DNA of 45,232 nucleotides from Candidatus Poribacteria bacterium (GTDB taxonomy: Bacteria > Poribacteria > WGA-4E > WGA-3G). Made by a program: the position numbers and the translations under genes. Of this stretch, positions 1 through 7,935 are shown piece by piece. Positions within the stretch are counted from its first letter, which is position 1; each line of letters starts with the position of its first letter. Below the pieces are notes generated by a model. That model searched no databases, was not told the origin of the DNA, and saw nothing but the letters and a program-made list of their open reading frames with translations. Location of the stretch: NCBI GenBank assembly GCA_022820835.1, contig JAJEET010000082.1, positions 1 through 45,232 of the forward strand, read 5' to 3'.

Positions 1-160
1 GTCGGTATCATAATCCGTTGGGTTTCACTCAGTTTTTGGTGATTTCAGGTTTCTCCATTTCCTTGAAAGTGCTGTGCTGTGTGCGGTTTTTAGGAGGTAT
101 CCGTTCAACCCAACCTACAGGACGCTTCAATTTTTATTTTCAAACTCACGTTAGTTTAAT
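1..160. other. leading intergenic sequence, no gene seen
   Basis: No start codon with a ribosome binding site and no credible reading frame is visible here. The stretch ends at the outer flank of the MITE-like repeat. The gene that precedes it, if any, lies outside the window. Confidence 0.6.
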
Positions 161-280
161 AGGACTTACGCATTTCCTCTTAAAGTCCCCCTGATAAGGG
201 GGATTTAGGGGGTTTAAAGAACGAAAATTACCGCTTCTTGCGTCTAAATGCTCGATATTTGCTCAATTTGCGTAAGTCCT
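161..280. mobile_element. MITE-like element, 120 bp, copy 1
   Basis: The element is bounded by a perfect 12-bp inverted repeat, AGGACTTACGCA at the left and TGCGTAAGTCCT at the right. The symmetry continues imperfectly into the flanks: TTAGTTTAAT on the left resembles the complement of GTTTAACTAA on the right. It has no coding capacity. A G-rich run (GGGGGATTTAGGGGG) lies inside. A second element with the same ends lies at 32538-32655, which argues for a non-autonomous transposable element. No clear target duplication is visible. It sits directly upstream of the promoter of the dioxygenase gene. Confidence 0.6.
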
Positions 281-294
281 GTTTAACTAAAGTT

Positions 295-322
295 TTGAAA
301 AATATGCGAAATGTGATAAAAT
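295..322 (+). promoter_or_regulatory. sigma70-type promoter of the PhyH-family gene
   Basis: A -35 TTGAAA (295-300) and a -10 TAAAAT (317-322) are 16 nt apart, and a TG dinucleotide one base before the -10 makes it an extended -10. The expected transcript would start near 329 and give a leader of about 36 nt carrying GGAGG before the ATG at 365. The -35 lies only 15 bp from the MITE end. Confidence 0.55.
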
Positions 323-364
323 AGCGTACTCGTTCAAAGTAACCCTCAAAATGGAGGAATAACA

Positions 365-1543
365 ATGAACACGAATGAACCGCAAGCGAAGGAAACCTAT
401 CGCGCGACTGCATTCGCAGATTTCAAACCTGAACTCTCGGCTCCGGGTGCTACACCTGAAAGATTGGAACACCTGAAGGAGCACGGTTTTGTTATTATCA
501 ACGACTTCGTTGATAACCCCTGGATCCCTATTCTTCGAGAAGCCGGACGACGTGTTACCGAGGCGTGTGCACCGGAAAACGTCTACGACGTAATTGATTG
601 CTCAAAAGGTTACGTCCACCGCGCAGCACACGATGAACCGTGGGCAATCCGAGGACTCATCCACCCTGCTTTCGGTGAATCAAGTTTCGCTGAATTCCAC
701 GGTTCTTCGGATTTTCTCGACTTTGTCGCCTCTTGGTGTCACGGACTTCAACCTGAGGACATGACGTTCAGTGGTATGCTGCTGTGGGCAAATCCACGAA
801 AGCAGGAGAACGGACCCAGTTGGCACCGAGATGTAACGTGGTGGGGGAGTGGCGAAAGTTACTTCTCACAGCGGGACAACCGCGGAAACACGCCAGAAGA
901 CTATTCCGAAGAGGTCGAACGCATCCGTTGGAAAGAGATTCAAGAGAGCAACGAGAAGCGAATTACCGAGCGGAACGGCGTGAGCATGTTTTTGGCACTT
1001 ACAGATGACGAATGCCATGAACTCATTCCGGGCAGCCATCACCGATGGCGCACCCCTTTTGAGCACGATGTGCTACTTCCACAAGCAATGAAGGATCAAG
1101 GCGTACCGCATACACCGAGTTGGAACAAAAAGGACCCGTTACCCGATCAGGTCGCTATTCGACTCAAACCGGGAGAGGCACTCATCCGTAATGGCAACAA
1201 CATCCACACGGGGCACACGGTACCTGAACGCGAGCGTAATACACTGTCGATCGGTTGGTCGAAATGGTCGGGTGAGTTCACAGGCGACCCCTCAGTCTCC
1301 GATGCGCGAAGCGCGTGGCAACTTGATCCAGCTGTCCGAGAAGCTTTATCGCACGGATGGATGCAAATAGCCTGGGACCGATGGGCAGAAAGACAGAAAC
1401 TCGGCGACACGCTTGAAGACCGATACGCCGGTTTCGATGTCAGGCAGATCAAATCTGGCACAGTCGCGGGGTGGCGCACTGACTTGGAACGTCAAGCTGC
1501 AGCAGCAGGCGACGCATGGGAAGCCTTCCAAACTGTCGCCTAA
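365..1543 (+). CDS. phytanoyl-CoA dioxygenase (PhyH) family protein
   Basis: This 392-residue protein looks like an Fe(II)/2-oxoglutarate-dependent oxygenase of the PhyH family. The facial triad can be placed: H154 and D156 in the SWHRD segment, and a distal histidine at H281 or H284 in NNIHTGHTVPE, followed by R291, a candidate 2-oxoglutarate-binding arginine. A second conserved block, ELIPGSHHRWR, lies at about 219-229. The start is secure, because GGAGG lies about 8 nt upstream and an extended -10 promoter precedes it. It has no signal peptide, so it is probably cytoplasmic. The substrate cannot be read from the sequence; members hydroxylate very different small molecules. It stands alone, separated by about 320 nt with two hairpins from the ATP-grasp cluster. 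Confidence 0.85.
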   Translation: MNTNEPQAKETYRATAFADFKPELSAPGATPERLEHLKEHGFVIINDFVDNPWIPILREAGRRVTEACAPENVYDVIDCSKGYVHRAAHDEPWAIRGLIHPAFGESSFAEFHGSSDFLDFVASWCHGLQPEDMTFSGMLLWANPRKQENGPSWHRDVTWWGSGESYFSQRDNRGNTPEDYSEEVERIRWKEIQESNEKRITERNGVSMFLALTDDECHELIPGSHHRWRTPFEHDVLLPQAMKDQGVPHTPSWNKKDPLPDQVAIRLKPGEALIRNGNNIHTGHTVPERERNTLSIGWSKWSGEFTGDPSVSDARSAWQLDPAVREALSHGWMQIAWDRWAERQKLGDTLEDRYAGFDVRQIKSGTVAGWRTDLERQAAAAGDAWEAFQTVA

Positions 1544-1584
1544 CACCGCAACGCAGTAGACATCTTGTCCAAGAAATGATCAAA

Positions 1585-1670
1585 CCGGTGCCGTAAACGG
1601 CATCGGACGATATGCTATAGGAAGCAGTACCCGAATAGGCGTGAAGCGCAATAGGTCTCCACGCCTATTC
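1585..1670 (+). terminator. two hairpins after the dioxygenase gene, possible transcript end
   Basis: The first hairpin pairs CCGGTGCCG with CGGCATCGG (one G-U pair) around a TAAA loop at 1585-1606. The second pairs GAATAGGCGTG (1633-1643) with CACGCCTATTC (1660-1670), 11 perfect pairs around a 16-nt loop. Neither is followed by a clean T run, so a factor-independent terminator is not proven. They may instead protect the 3' end or be small palindromic repeats. The rest of the gap to the next gene holds only a weak promoter-like TTGACT at 1720. Confidence 0.35.
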
Positions 1671-1864
1671 CGAAACCGATTCTCAAGACAGAAGTTAAGG
1701 GGTTTCTTCAATTTTTCGCTTGACTTTGCAAGTCAGGTATGGCATCATTAATTTAGGTATTGCACGACACTTTGTATAGACTCGTGCGATTCCGGTAACC
1801 TTGCTTTTTAGTGCTTTTTGATCCTAATTCAGGCATCCGCGTAACACTACGGAGACCTATTGCA

Positions 1865-3334
1865 ATGACAGAATTTGATGGATACGACACTGGTGGATTT
1901 TATGACGAAATGTTCGCGCCAGATGGGAGTCCACGCGCTGCCGCTCAGATGTTAGTTGAGCGGATTGATAGTTTCTCAGAAGGCGAACTGACACGCCGCC
2001 AAATTGCCGCCGAACACGCGTTGCTCCGCATGGGGATAACTTTCAACGTCTACGCCGACGAACAAGGTGTCGAAAAGATTTTTCCATTTGACCTTATTCC
2101 TCGGATCATTGACGCGGCTGAATGGAGTTGGATAGAACGCGGACTCAAGCAGCGTATCCACGCGTTGAACCTATTCATCAACGACGTTTATCACGATCAG
2201 AAGATCCTAAAAGACGGTGTCGTGCCTGCGGATGTTGTGCTTTCATCAGAACGCTATCTAAAACAGTGTATCGGCTTGAATCCGCCGCGCGGTATCTGGT
2301 GTCACATCACTGGTACAGATTTGGTTCGTGACGGCGATGGACAGATATATGTGTTAGAAGATAATCTCGGTTGTCCGTCCGGGGTCTCTTATGTTGTAGA
2401 AAATCGGCAGGTTATGAAAAGGACGTTTCCTCAGCTTTTTGGGATGTCGCAGATCCAACCGGTTGAAGATTATCCGAGCAATCTGCTGAATACGCTCCGT
2501 TACCTCGCAACAGATAGGGTGGCTTCCCCTGCGGTTGCTGTCCTGACCCCTGGGATTTACAATTCCGCCTACTTTGAACACTCCTTTCTGGCGCAACAGA
2601 TGGGTGTCGAATTAGTTGAGGGCCGTGATCTTGTGGTGATGGATGGGTTCGTTCACGCGCGGACGACGAAAGGTTTTGAGCGTATTGATGTCCTCTACCG
2701 CCGAATTAACGATGATTTCCTTGACCCGAAAGCGTTTAAATCAGAATCAATGCTCGGGGTTCCTGGGCTAATGGAGGTATACAAATCAGGACGTATCGCA
2801 CTTGTCAATGCTCCTGGTACCTGCGTTGCTGACGACAAAGTTGTCTGCGCGTTTGTTCCACAGATTATCAAGTACTATCTCGGTGAAGATATTATTGTTC
2901 CGAATGTTCCGACCTATATGTGCTGGGAAGATACGGATCGAAAATATGTTCTTGAGCACCTCAGCGAACTCGTTGTGAAAGAAGCGAACCAGTCTGGTGG
3001 CTATGGGATGTTGATCGGTCCGCACGCAACAAAAACAGAACACGAGGAATTTGCCCGTCGCATCAAAGCCAACCCGCGCAATTACATCGCGCAACCGACG
3101 CTCTCACTTTCACGGGTCCCGGTGCTTATTGACGACCATTTTGAGGGACGACACGTTGATCTCCGTCCGTTCATCCTATATGGTGAAGATATCTACGTTC
3201 TTCCGGGTGGACTCACGAGAGTCGCGCTTAAAAAGGGTTCACTCGTGGTCAACTCGTCCCAAGGTGGCGGTAGTAAGGATACTTGGGTTCTGTCAGGAGT
3301 GGAGGCACCGCCTGTTGTTGAGCAGGAGACGTAG
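1865..3334 (+). CDS. circularly permuted type 2 ATP-grasp protein
   Basis: The protein of 489 residues belongs to the circularly permuted ATP-grasp family (DUF404/DUF407 type), which is predicted to ligate a carboxylate to an amine using ATP. Family blocks visible include the N-terminal YDEMFAPDG segment, the [15 protein letters not shown] block, and the nucleotide-binding [18 protein letters not shown] type segment near residue 376. The frame can be extended upstream to a GTG at 1811, but the ATG at 1865 is preferred because GGAG lies 10 nt before it and family homology begins there. The alpha-E gene starts 9 nt after its stop, so the two are surely cotranscribed. Known family: such pairs recur with transglutaminase-like proteins and are predicted to build or modify peptides; the product is unknown. 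Confidence 0.85.
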   Translation: MTEFDGYDTGGFYDEMFAPDGSPRAAAQMLVERIDSFSEGELTRRQIAAEHALLRMGITFNVYADEQGVEKIFPFDLIPRIIDAAEWSWIERGLKQRIHALNLFINDVYHDQKILKDGVVPADVVLSSERYLKQCIGLNPPRGIWCHITGTDLVRDGDGQIYVLEDNLGCPSGVSYVVENRQVMKRTFPQLFGMSQIQPVEDYPSNLLNTLRYLATDRVASPAVAVLTPGIYNSAYFEHSFLAQQMGVELVEGRDLVVMDGFVHARTTKGFERIDVLYRRINDDFLDPKAFKSESMLGVPGLMEVYKSGRIALVNAPGTCVADDKVVCAFVPQIIKYYLGEDIIVPNVPTYMCWEDTDRKYVLEHLSELVVKEANQSGGYGMLIGPHATKTEHEEFARRIKANPRNYIAQPTLSLSRVPVLIDDHFEGRHVDLRPFILYGEDIYVLPGGLTRVALKKGSLVVNSSQGGGSKDTWVLSGVEAPPVVEQET

Positions 3335-3343
3335 GAGGAAGTT

Positions 3344-4303
3344 ATGCTAAGTCGCGTCGCCGAATCAATTTATTGGATGGGTCGCTACATTGAACGCGCC
3401 GAAAACGTCGCGCGTTTCGTTGATGTCAATTTGCATCTCATTCTTGATACGCCAGTCGGCATGCAGGCACAGTGGCAGCCCCTCGTCGCCACAACCGGCG
3501 ATGATGAGGTCTTTGCCGAACAATACGGTGTGGCATCTCGTGAAGCGGTAATCAAGTTTCTGACCTTCGATACCAAAAACCCGAACTCAATTGTCTCTTG
3601 TCTCCGGGCTGCCCGTGAAAATGCCAGGTCCATACGAGAAAACATTTCATCTGAGATGTGGGAGCAGCTCAACGACGCTTACCTGTTAGTAACGAATACC
3701 TCCGAAAAATGGGCGATGGCAGAACCGCATGAGTTCTTTCGTGACATCAAGATCGCCTCACACCTTTTCATGGGGCTCACAGACAACATCATGTCGCATA
3801 GCGAAGGCTGGCACTTCTGCCAATTAGGGCGACTCATCGAACGCGCCGATAAAACATCAAGGATCGTTGATGTCAAATATTTCATACTACTGCCGTCTGT
3901 TTGGGATGTTAATACACCGTTTGATGATATTCAGTGGGGCGCACTGCTCCACTCTGCGAGTGGTTTTGAAATGTATCGTCGGACTTATGGACTCATCTCC
4001 CCAAACGATGTCGTTGCTTTCCTTCTGTTAGACCGTGACTTCCCGCGCTCCGTTCTCTACTGCCTGTCGAAAGCGGAGGAGTCATTGCACGCGATATCCG
4101 GTACGCCTTTAGAGACATTTTCCAATACTGCAGAGCAGCGTCTGGGGCAGCTGCGCGCCGAATTCGCATACACGCAAGTCAAACAGATTCTCGCAACCGG
4201 TTTGCACGAATTTCTTGATGCGTTCCAAACCAAACTCAACCTTGTCGGTGACGATATTCATAAGACATTTTTCGCATTGCGACCAGTTAACAGTAACCAG
4301 TAA
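3344..4303 (+). CDS. alpha-E domain protein
   Basis: This 319-residue, mostly helical protein opens with the alpha-E signature WMGRYIERAENVARF and repeats a related helix, LGRLIERADKTSRIVDV, in its second half. Alpha-E proteins accompany circularly permuted ATP-grasp enzymes, often as fusions, and are presumed to be their partner or scaffold. No catalytic residues are known. The start has GGAGG just upstream, overlapping the end of the ATP-grasp gene. The last codons (RPVNSNQ and stop) are written by the first units of the heptamer repeat at 4283-4434, so the C-terminus looks captured from the repeat. A fused version of the same domain occurs in the gene at 7936. Confidence 0.85.
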   Translation: MLSRVAESIYWMGRYIERAENVARFVDVNLHLILDTPVGMQAQWQPLVATTGDDEVFAEQYGVASREAVIKFLTFDTKNPNSIVSCLRAARENARSIRENISSEMWEQLNDAYLLVTNTSEKWAMAEPHEFFRDIKIASHLFMGLTDNIMSHSEGWHFCQLGRLIERADKTSRIVDVKYFILLPSVWDVNTPFDDIQWGALLHSASGFEMYRRTYGLISPNDVVAFLLLDRDFPRSVLYCLSKAEESLHAISGTPLETFSNTAEQRLGQLRAEFAYTQVKQILATGLHEFLDAFQTKLNLVGDDIHKTFFALRPVNSNQ

Positions 4304-4434
4304 CCAGTGACCAGTACCCAGTTAAGAGGGTAATTTGAGGAACAGTAACCAGTGAGACAGTAACCAGTAACCAGAAAAGAGATGTTGTGTTATCCGTAGT
4401 TCTCTTAACTGGAAACTGTTAACTGGCAACTGGG
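4283..4434. repeat. heptamer-arm inverted repeat, site 1 (AGTNNCC units)
   Basis: The left arm is a run of heptamers (AGTTAAC, AGTAACC, AGTAACC, AGTGACC, AGTACCC, AGTTAAG). The right arm, read on the other strand, has AGTTGCC, AGTTAAC, AGTTTCC, AGTTAAG. A second AGTAACC cluster lies between them. The inner ends GTTAAGAGG and CTCTTAAC face each other, as in the related site at 41212. It overlaps the 3' end of the alpha-E gene and ends 16 nt before the next start codon. Confidence 0.7.
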
Positions 4435-4450
4435 AACTTCAAAAACAGAT

Positions 4451-7400
4451 ATGGCAATTCGTGTAGCAATCAACCACAAATCCGTTTACCGATACGACCG
4501 GCTTGTCAACTTGTCGCCACACGTTTTTCGATTGAGACCCGCGGTTCACTGCCGAACACCGATCGAAGCGTATTCACTTAAAATCGAACCTGACGAGCAT
4601 TTTATCAATTGGCAGCAGGACCCGTTCGGCAATTATCAAGCGCGCGCTGTTTTCCAAGAACCTACACGCGCCTTATCTATTGAAGTTGATCTTGTCGCAA
4701 ACATGACCGTTATCAACCCTTTCGACTTCTTCCTTGAAGCGAGTGCTGAACACTTCCCCTTCATCTACGACCCACAACTGAAAGAAGAGTTAGCCCCCTT
4801 CCTTGAAGTGAAAGAGAGTGGTCCGCATCTGACAGCGTGGTTAGTGGACATCCCGAGGACAGAGAAAAAACTGATTGATTTCTTGGTAGACATTAACCGT
4901 GCGCTGTGGGAAAAGATAAAATACACGGTTCGGATGGAACCTGGAGTGCAGTCTTGTGAAGAGACTTTAGAGAAACAGATAGGCTCCTGCCGAGATACAG
5001 GTTGGTTACTCGTCCAGGTCCTACGGCACCTCGGCTTAGCCGCGCGATTCGTCTCTGGCTACCTCGTGCAGCTTGTCGCCGATCAGAAACCGGTGGATGG
5101 ACCCGCCGGTCCGCTCCAAGACTTCACCGATTTGCATGCGTGGTGTGAGGTCTACGCCCCCGGTGCCGGATGGATAGGTCTCGACCCGACATCTGGTTTA
5201 TTCGCTGGTGAGGGGCATATCCCGTTGGCATGTGTGGCGGACCCGGTGAGTGCGGCACCTGTTACCGGTTACACTGACCCGTGTGAAACAGAATTTACCT
5301 ATAGCAACACCGTCCAGCGTATCCACGAAGACCCGCGTGTGACGAAACCTTACACAGAAACGGAGTGGACGGCGATTAACACCCTCGGACACCAAGTGGA
5401 CGAGGATATTATCCGAAACGATATTCGGTTGACAATGGGAGGGGAACCCACTTTTGTGTCAATTGAGGATACAGACAGCCCAGAATGGGACACAGAAGCC
5501 GACAGCCAAAGGAAAAGAGAGTTAGGTGCCGACCTCTTGCGGCGTTTGCGGGATAGTTTCGGTCCCGGTGGCGCGCGCTATTACGGACAGGGAAAATGGT
5601 ACCCGGGTGAACCGTTACCACGTTGGAAGTTCGGATGTTTTTGGCGTAAAGACGGCGTGCCTGTCTGGCAGAACGATACATACCTCGCTGACCCTCACAA
5701 AGACTACGGTTTCGGTGTTGCCGACGCTGAACGATTTGTCTGTCATCTCACTGGACTGTTGCAAATCACACCAGATTCCATAATAGCGGCGTACGAAGAC
5801 GCGCTCTATTTCCTCTGGACAGAGGATAGATTGCCTGTCAACATTGATCCGCTTGATTTCGATTTCAAAGACGCATCCGAACGCCATCGGCTCAAACAGT
5901 TACTGCGAACAGAGAAGCTCGGTGAACCGATTGGCTACGTGCTACCGTTACGCTGGAATCTCGTGGACGATGCTTGGGAGAGTTGTGTCTGGCATTTCAA
6001 GTCTGAACGCATGTTTCTAATTCCTGGCGATTCACCGATAGGGTTCCGTCTACCCTTGGAGTCTATACAGTGGGTGCCCCCTGAAGCGCGGGATCCGGCT
6101 TACGAACGCGATCCGCTTGAACCGCGCGAGGAGATTTTAGAGGCGTTCGATAGGGATTCGGTTACCCAGTCCGTACAAGCGCGGGATCCCGCGACAAAAG
6201 ACAGCGAAACGGAAACCGTTTTTCAGACTGCACTCTGTGTTGAACCGCGTGACGGACGCCTGCACATCTTTATACCACCCCTGACGCACTTAGAACATTA
6301 TCTCTCGATCCTTAAGGCGATCGAAGCAACCGCTGAAACCTTAGACCTACCTGTGATCCTTGAAGGGTATGAGGCACCTCACGATTCACGGATTCAATCC
6401 TTGAACGTGACACCCGATCCAGGTGTAATTGAGGTGAACATCCATCCGTCGGAAAATTGGAATGAACTGGTCCATAATACCACAACGCTTTATGAACAAG
6501 CACGGTTAGCCAAATTGAGTGCCGAAAAATTCATGTTAGACGGTAGACATACCGGAACAGGCGGGGGTAACCATATTATCATTGGCGGTCGTACGCCTGC
6601 GGATAGTCCACTCTTACGGCAACCCGACCTGTTGCGCAGCCTTATCACCTATTGGCAACACCATCCGGGTTTGTCGTACCTCTTTTCAGGCACTTTCATC
6701 GGTCCGACGAGCCAAGCACCGCGCGTAGATGAAGGGCGCGGCGAACAACTCTATGAGCTTGAGGTCGCTTTCGCACAAATTCCGGATCGGGCGGTACAAG
6801 AAGATGTACCGCCTTGGCTGATTGATCGGCTCCTACGGCACTTGTTGGTAGACCTCACTGGCAACACGCATCGTGCGGAGTTCTGTATTGATAAACTCTA
6901 TTCTCCAGATTCGGCGAGTGGAAGGCTCGGACTCTTGGAGATGCGTGCTTTTGAGATGCCGCCACATTCACAGATGAGTCTTGTACAGATGTTACTCATC
7001 CGTGCCTTGGTCGCCAAATTCTGGAACACGCCTTACAAAGGCAAATTGGTACGCTGGGGTACGGAACTACACGACAAATTTATGCTCCATCACCATGTCC
7101 GTGTTGACATACAAGAGGTTGTTACAGAACTTCAAGCGGCAGGCTATCCGTTTGAGATGGCGTGGTTGGATCCGTTCTTTGAATTCCGGTTCCCGAAGTT
7201 GGGAACTGTCAACATAAGCGATATCGAACTTGAGCTGCGGATGGCGATTGAACCGTGGCACGTCTTAGGTGAAGAGGTGACGCGTGCGGGTACCTCCCGT
7301 TTTGTCGATTCCTCTGTCGAGCGGATACAGGTCCGAATAAACGGGTTAACAGATACCCGATACCTCGTTACCTGCAACGGACGGCGATTAATCTTGAACA

Positions 7401-7798
7401 ATACGGGTACACACGGAGAATATGTCGGTGGCGTCCGTTACCGGGCGTGGCAGCCGCCATCAGCCTTACACCCGACGATCGGGGTCCACTCTCCACTTGT
7501 GTTTGACATTATCGACACGTGGAACGGACGCTCTGTCGGTGGTTGTACCTATCATGTCTCGCATCCCGGTGGCAGGCATTACGACACTTTTCCCGTCAAC
7601 GCTTATGAAGCAGAGGCGCGTCGCACGAGTCGGTTCGGTGCAGATGGACATACACCGAGCGTAATCCAGTCGCAACCCTCAGGACCGGTCGCTGGACAGT
7701 TTGTTGCTGGAGGGACAGCTCCGGGACCCATAGATATTCCGCCGGAAGAGACGAATGCCGAGTATCCGTATACATTAGACCTCCGCCGAATTCTTTAG
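4451..7798 (+). CDS. transglutaminase-like protein fused to DUF2126 putative amidoligase
   Basis: The 1115-residue protein has three parts. Residues 1-100 match the bacterial transglutaminase-like N-terminal region. The papain-like transglutaminase core follows, with a readable triad: C180 in GSCRDTGWLLVQ, H229 in DLHAWCEV and D245 in WIGLDPTSG. From about residue 322 to the end runs DUF2126, opening with LTMGGEPTFVS. Pfam describes DUF2126 as a putative amidoligase. The protein therefore pairs a possible isopeptide or peptidase activity with a predicted COOH-NH2 ligase. The ATG has no evident Shine-Dalgarno sequence and lies just after repeat site 1. It sits between two ATP-grasp/alpha-E modules, which fits the known gene neighbourhood of this predicted peptide system. 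The substrate is not known. Confidence 0.85.
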   Translation: MAIRVAINHKSVYRYDRLVNLSPHVFRLRPAVHCRTPIEAYSLKIEPDEHFINWQQDPFGNYQARAVFQEPTRALSIEVDLVANMTVINPFDFFLEASAEHFPFIYDPQLKEELAPFLEVKESGPHLTAWLVDIPRTEKKLIDFLVDINRALWEKIKYTVRMEPGVQSCEETLEKQIGSCRDTGWLLVQVLRHLGLAARFVSGYLVQLVADQKPVDGPAGPLQDFTDLHAWCEVYAPGAGWIGLDPTSGLFAGEGHIPLACVADPVSAAPVTGYTDPCETEFTYSNTVQRIHEDPRVTKPYTETEWTAINTLGHQVDEDIIRNDIRLTMGGEPTFVSIEDTDSPEWDTEADSQRKRELGADLLRRLRDSFGPGGARYYGQGKWYPGEPLPRWKFGCFWRKDGVPVWQNDTYLADPHKDYGFGVADAERFVCHLTGLLQITPDSIIAAYEDALYFLWTEDRLPVNIDPLDFDFKDASERHRLKQLLRTEKLGEPIGYVLPLRWNLVDDAWESCVWHFKSERMFLIPGDSPIGFRLPLESIQWVPPEARDPAYERDPLEPREEILEAFDRDSVTQSVQARDPATKDSETETVFQTALCVEPRDGRLHIFIPPLTHLEHYLSILKAIEATAETLDLPVILEGYEAPHDSRIQSLNVTPDPGVIEVNIHPSENWNELVHNTTTLYEQARLAKLSAEKFMLDGRHTGTGGGNHIIIGGRTPADSPLLRQPDLLRSLITYWQHHPGLSYLFSGTFIGPTSQAPRVDEGRGEQLYELEVAFAQIPDRAVQEDVPPWLIDRLLRHLLVDLTGNTHRAEFCIDKLYSPDSASGRLGLLEMRAFEMPPHSQMSLVQMLLIRALVAKFWNTPYKGKLVRWGTELHDKFMLHHHVRVDIQEVVTELQAAGYPFEMAWLDPFFEFRFPKLGTVNISDIELELRMAIEPWHVLGEEVTRAGTSRFVDSSVERIQVRINGLTDTRYLVTCNGRRLILNNTGTHGEYVGGVRYRAWQPPSALHPTIGVHSPLVFDIIDTWNGRSVGGCTYHVSHPGGRHYDTFPVNAYEAEARRTSRFGADGHTPSVIQSQPSGPVAGQFVAGGTAPGPIDIPPEETNAEYPYTLDLRRIL

Positions 7799-7837
7799 GG
7801 ATAGCGGTTGAATTAGTTAACAGTTTTCGGAGGGAGG

Positions 7838-7927
7838 GTTATAAGTTAACAGTTATAAGTTATAAGAAAGAGCGGTTGGGGTTCCTAAAACCCCTTAACT
7901 TATAACTTACCACTTATAACCTATAAC
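7838..7927. repeat. heptamer-arm inverted repeat, site 2 (GTTATAA units)
   Basis: The left arm contains GTTATAA, GTTAACA, GTTATAA, GTTATAA. The right arm, on the complementary strand, reads GTTATAG, GTTATAA, GTGGTAA, GTTATAA. The centre is GGGGTTCCTAAAACCCC, itself a hairpin. In RNA the arms could form a long stem ending 8 nt before the ATG of the next gene. Another unit (GTTAACAG) lies just outside at about 7816. Confidence 0.7.
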
Positions 7928-7935
7928 GATTAAAA

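Noticed and set aside
1811..1864. GTG start for the first ATP-grasp protein
   Set aside because: No ribosome binding site precedes it and the added residues do not match the family; the ATG at 1865 has GGAG upstream.
4283..4434. Heptamer repeats as a CRISPR or direct-repeat array
   Set aside because: The unit is only 7 nt, and the arms face each other as an inverted repeat.
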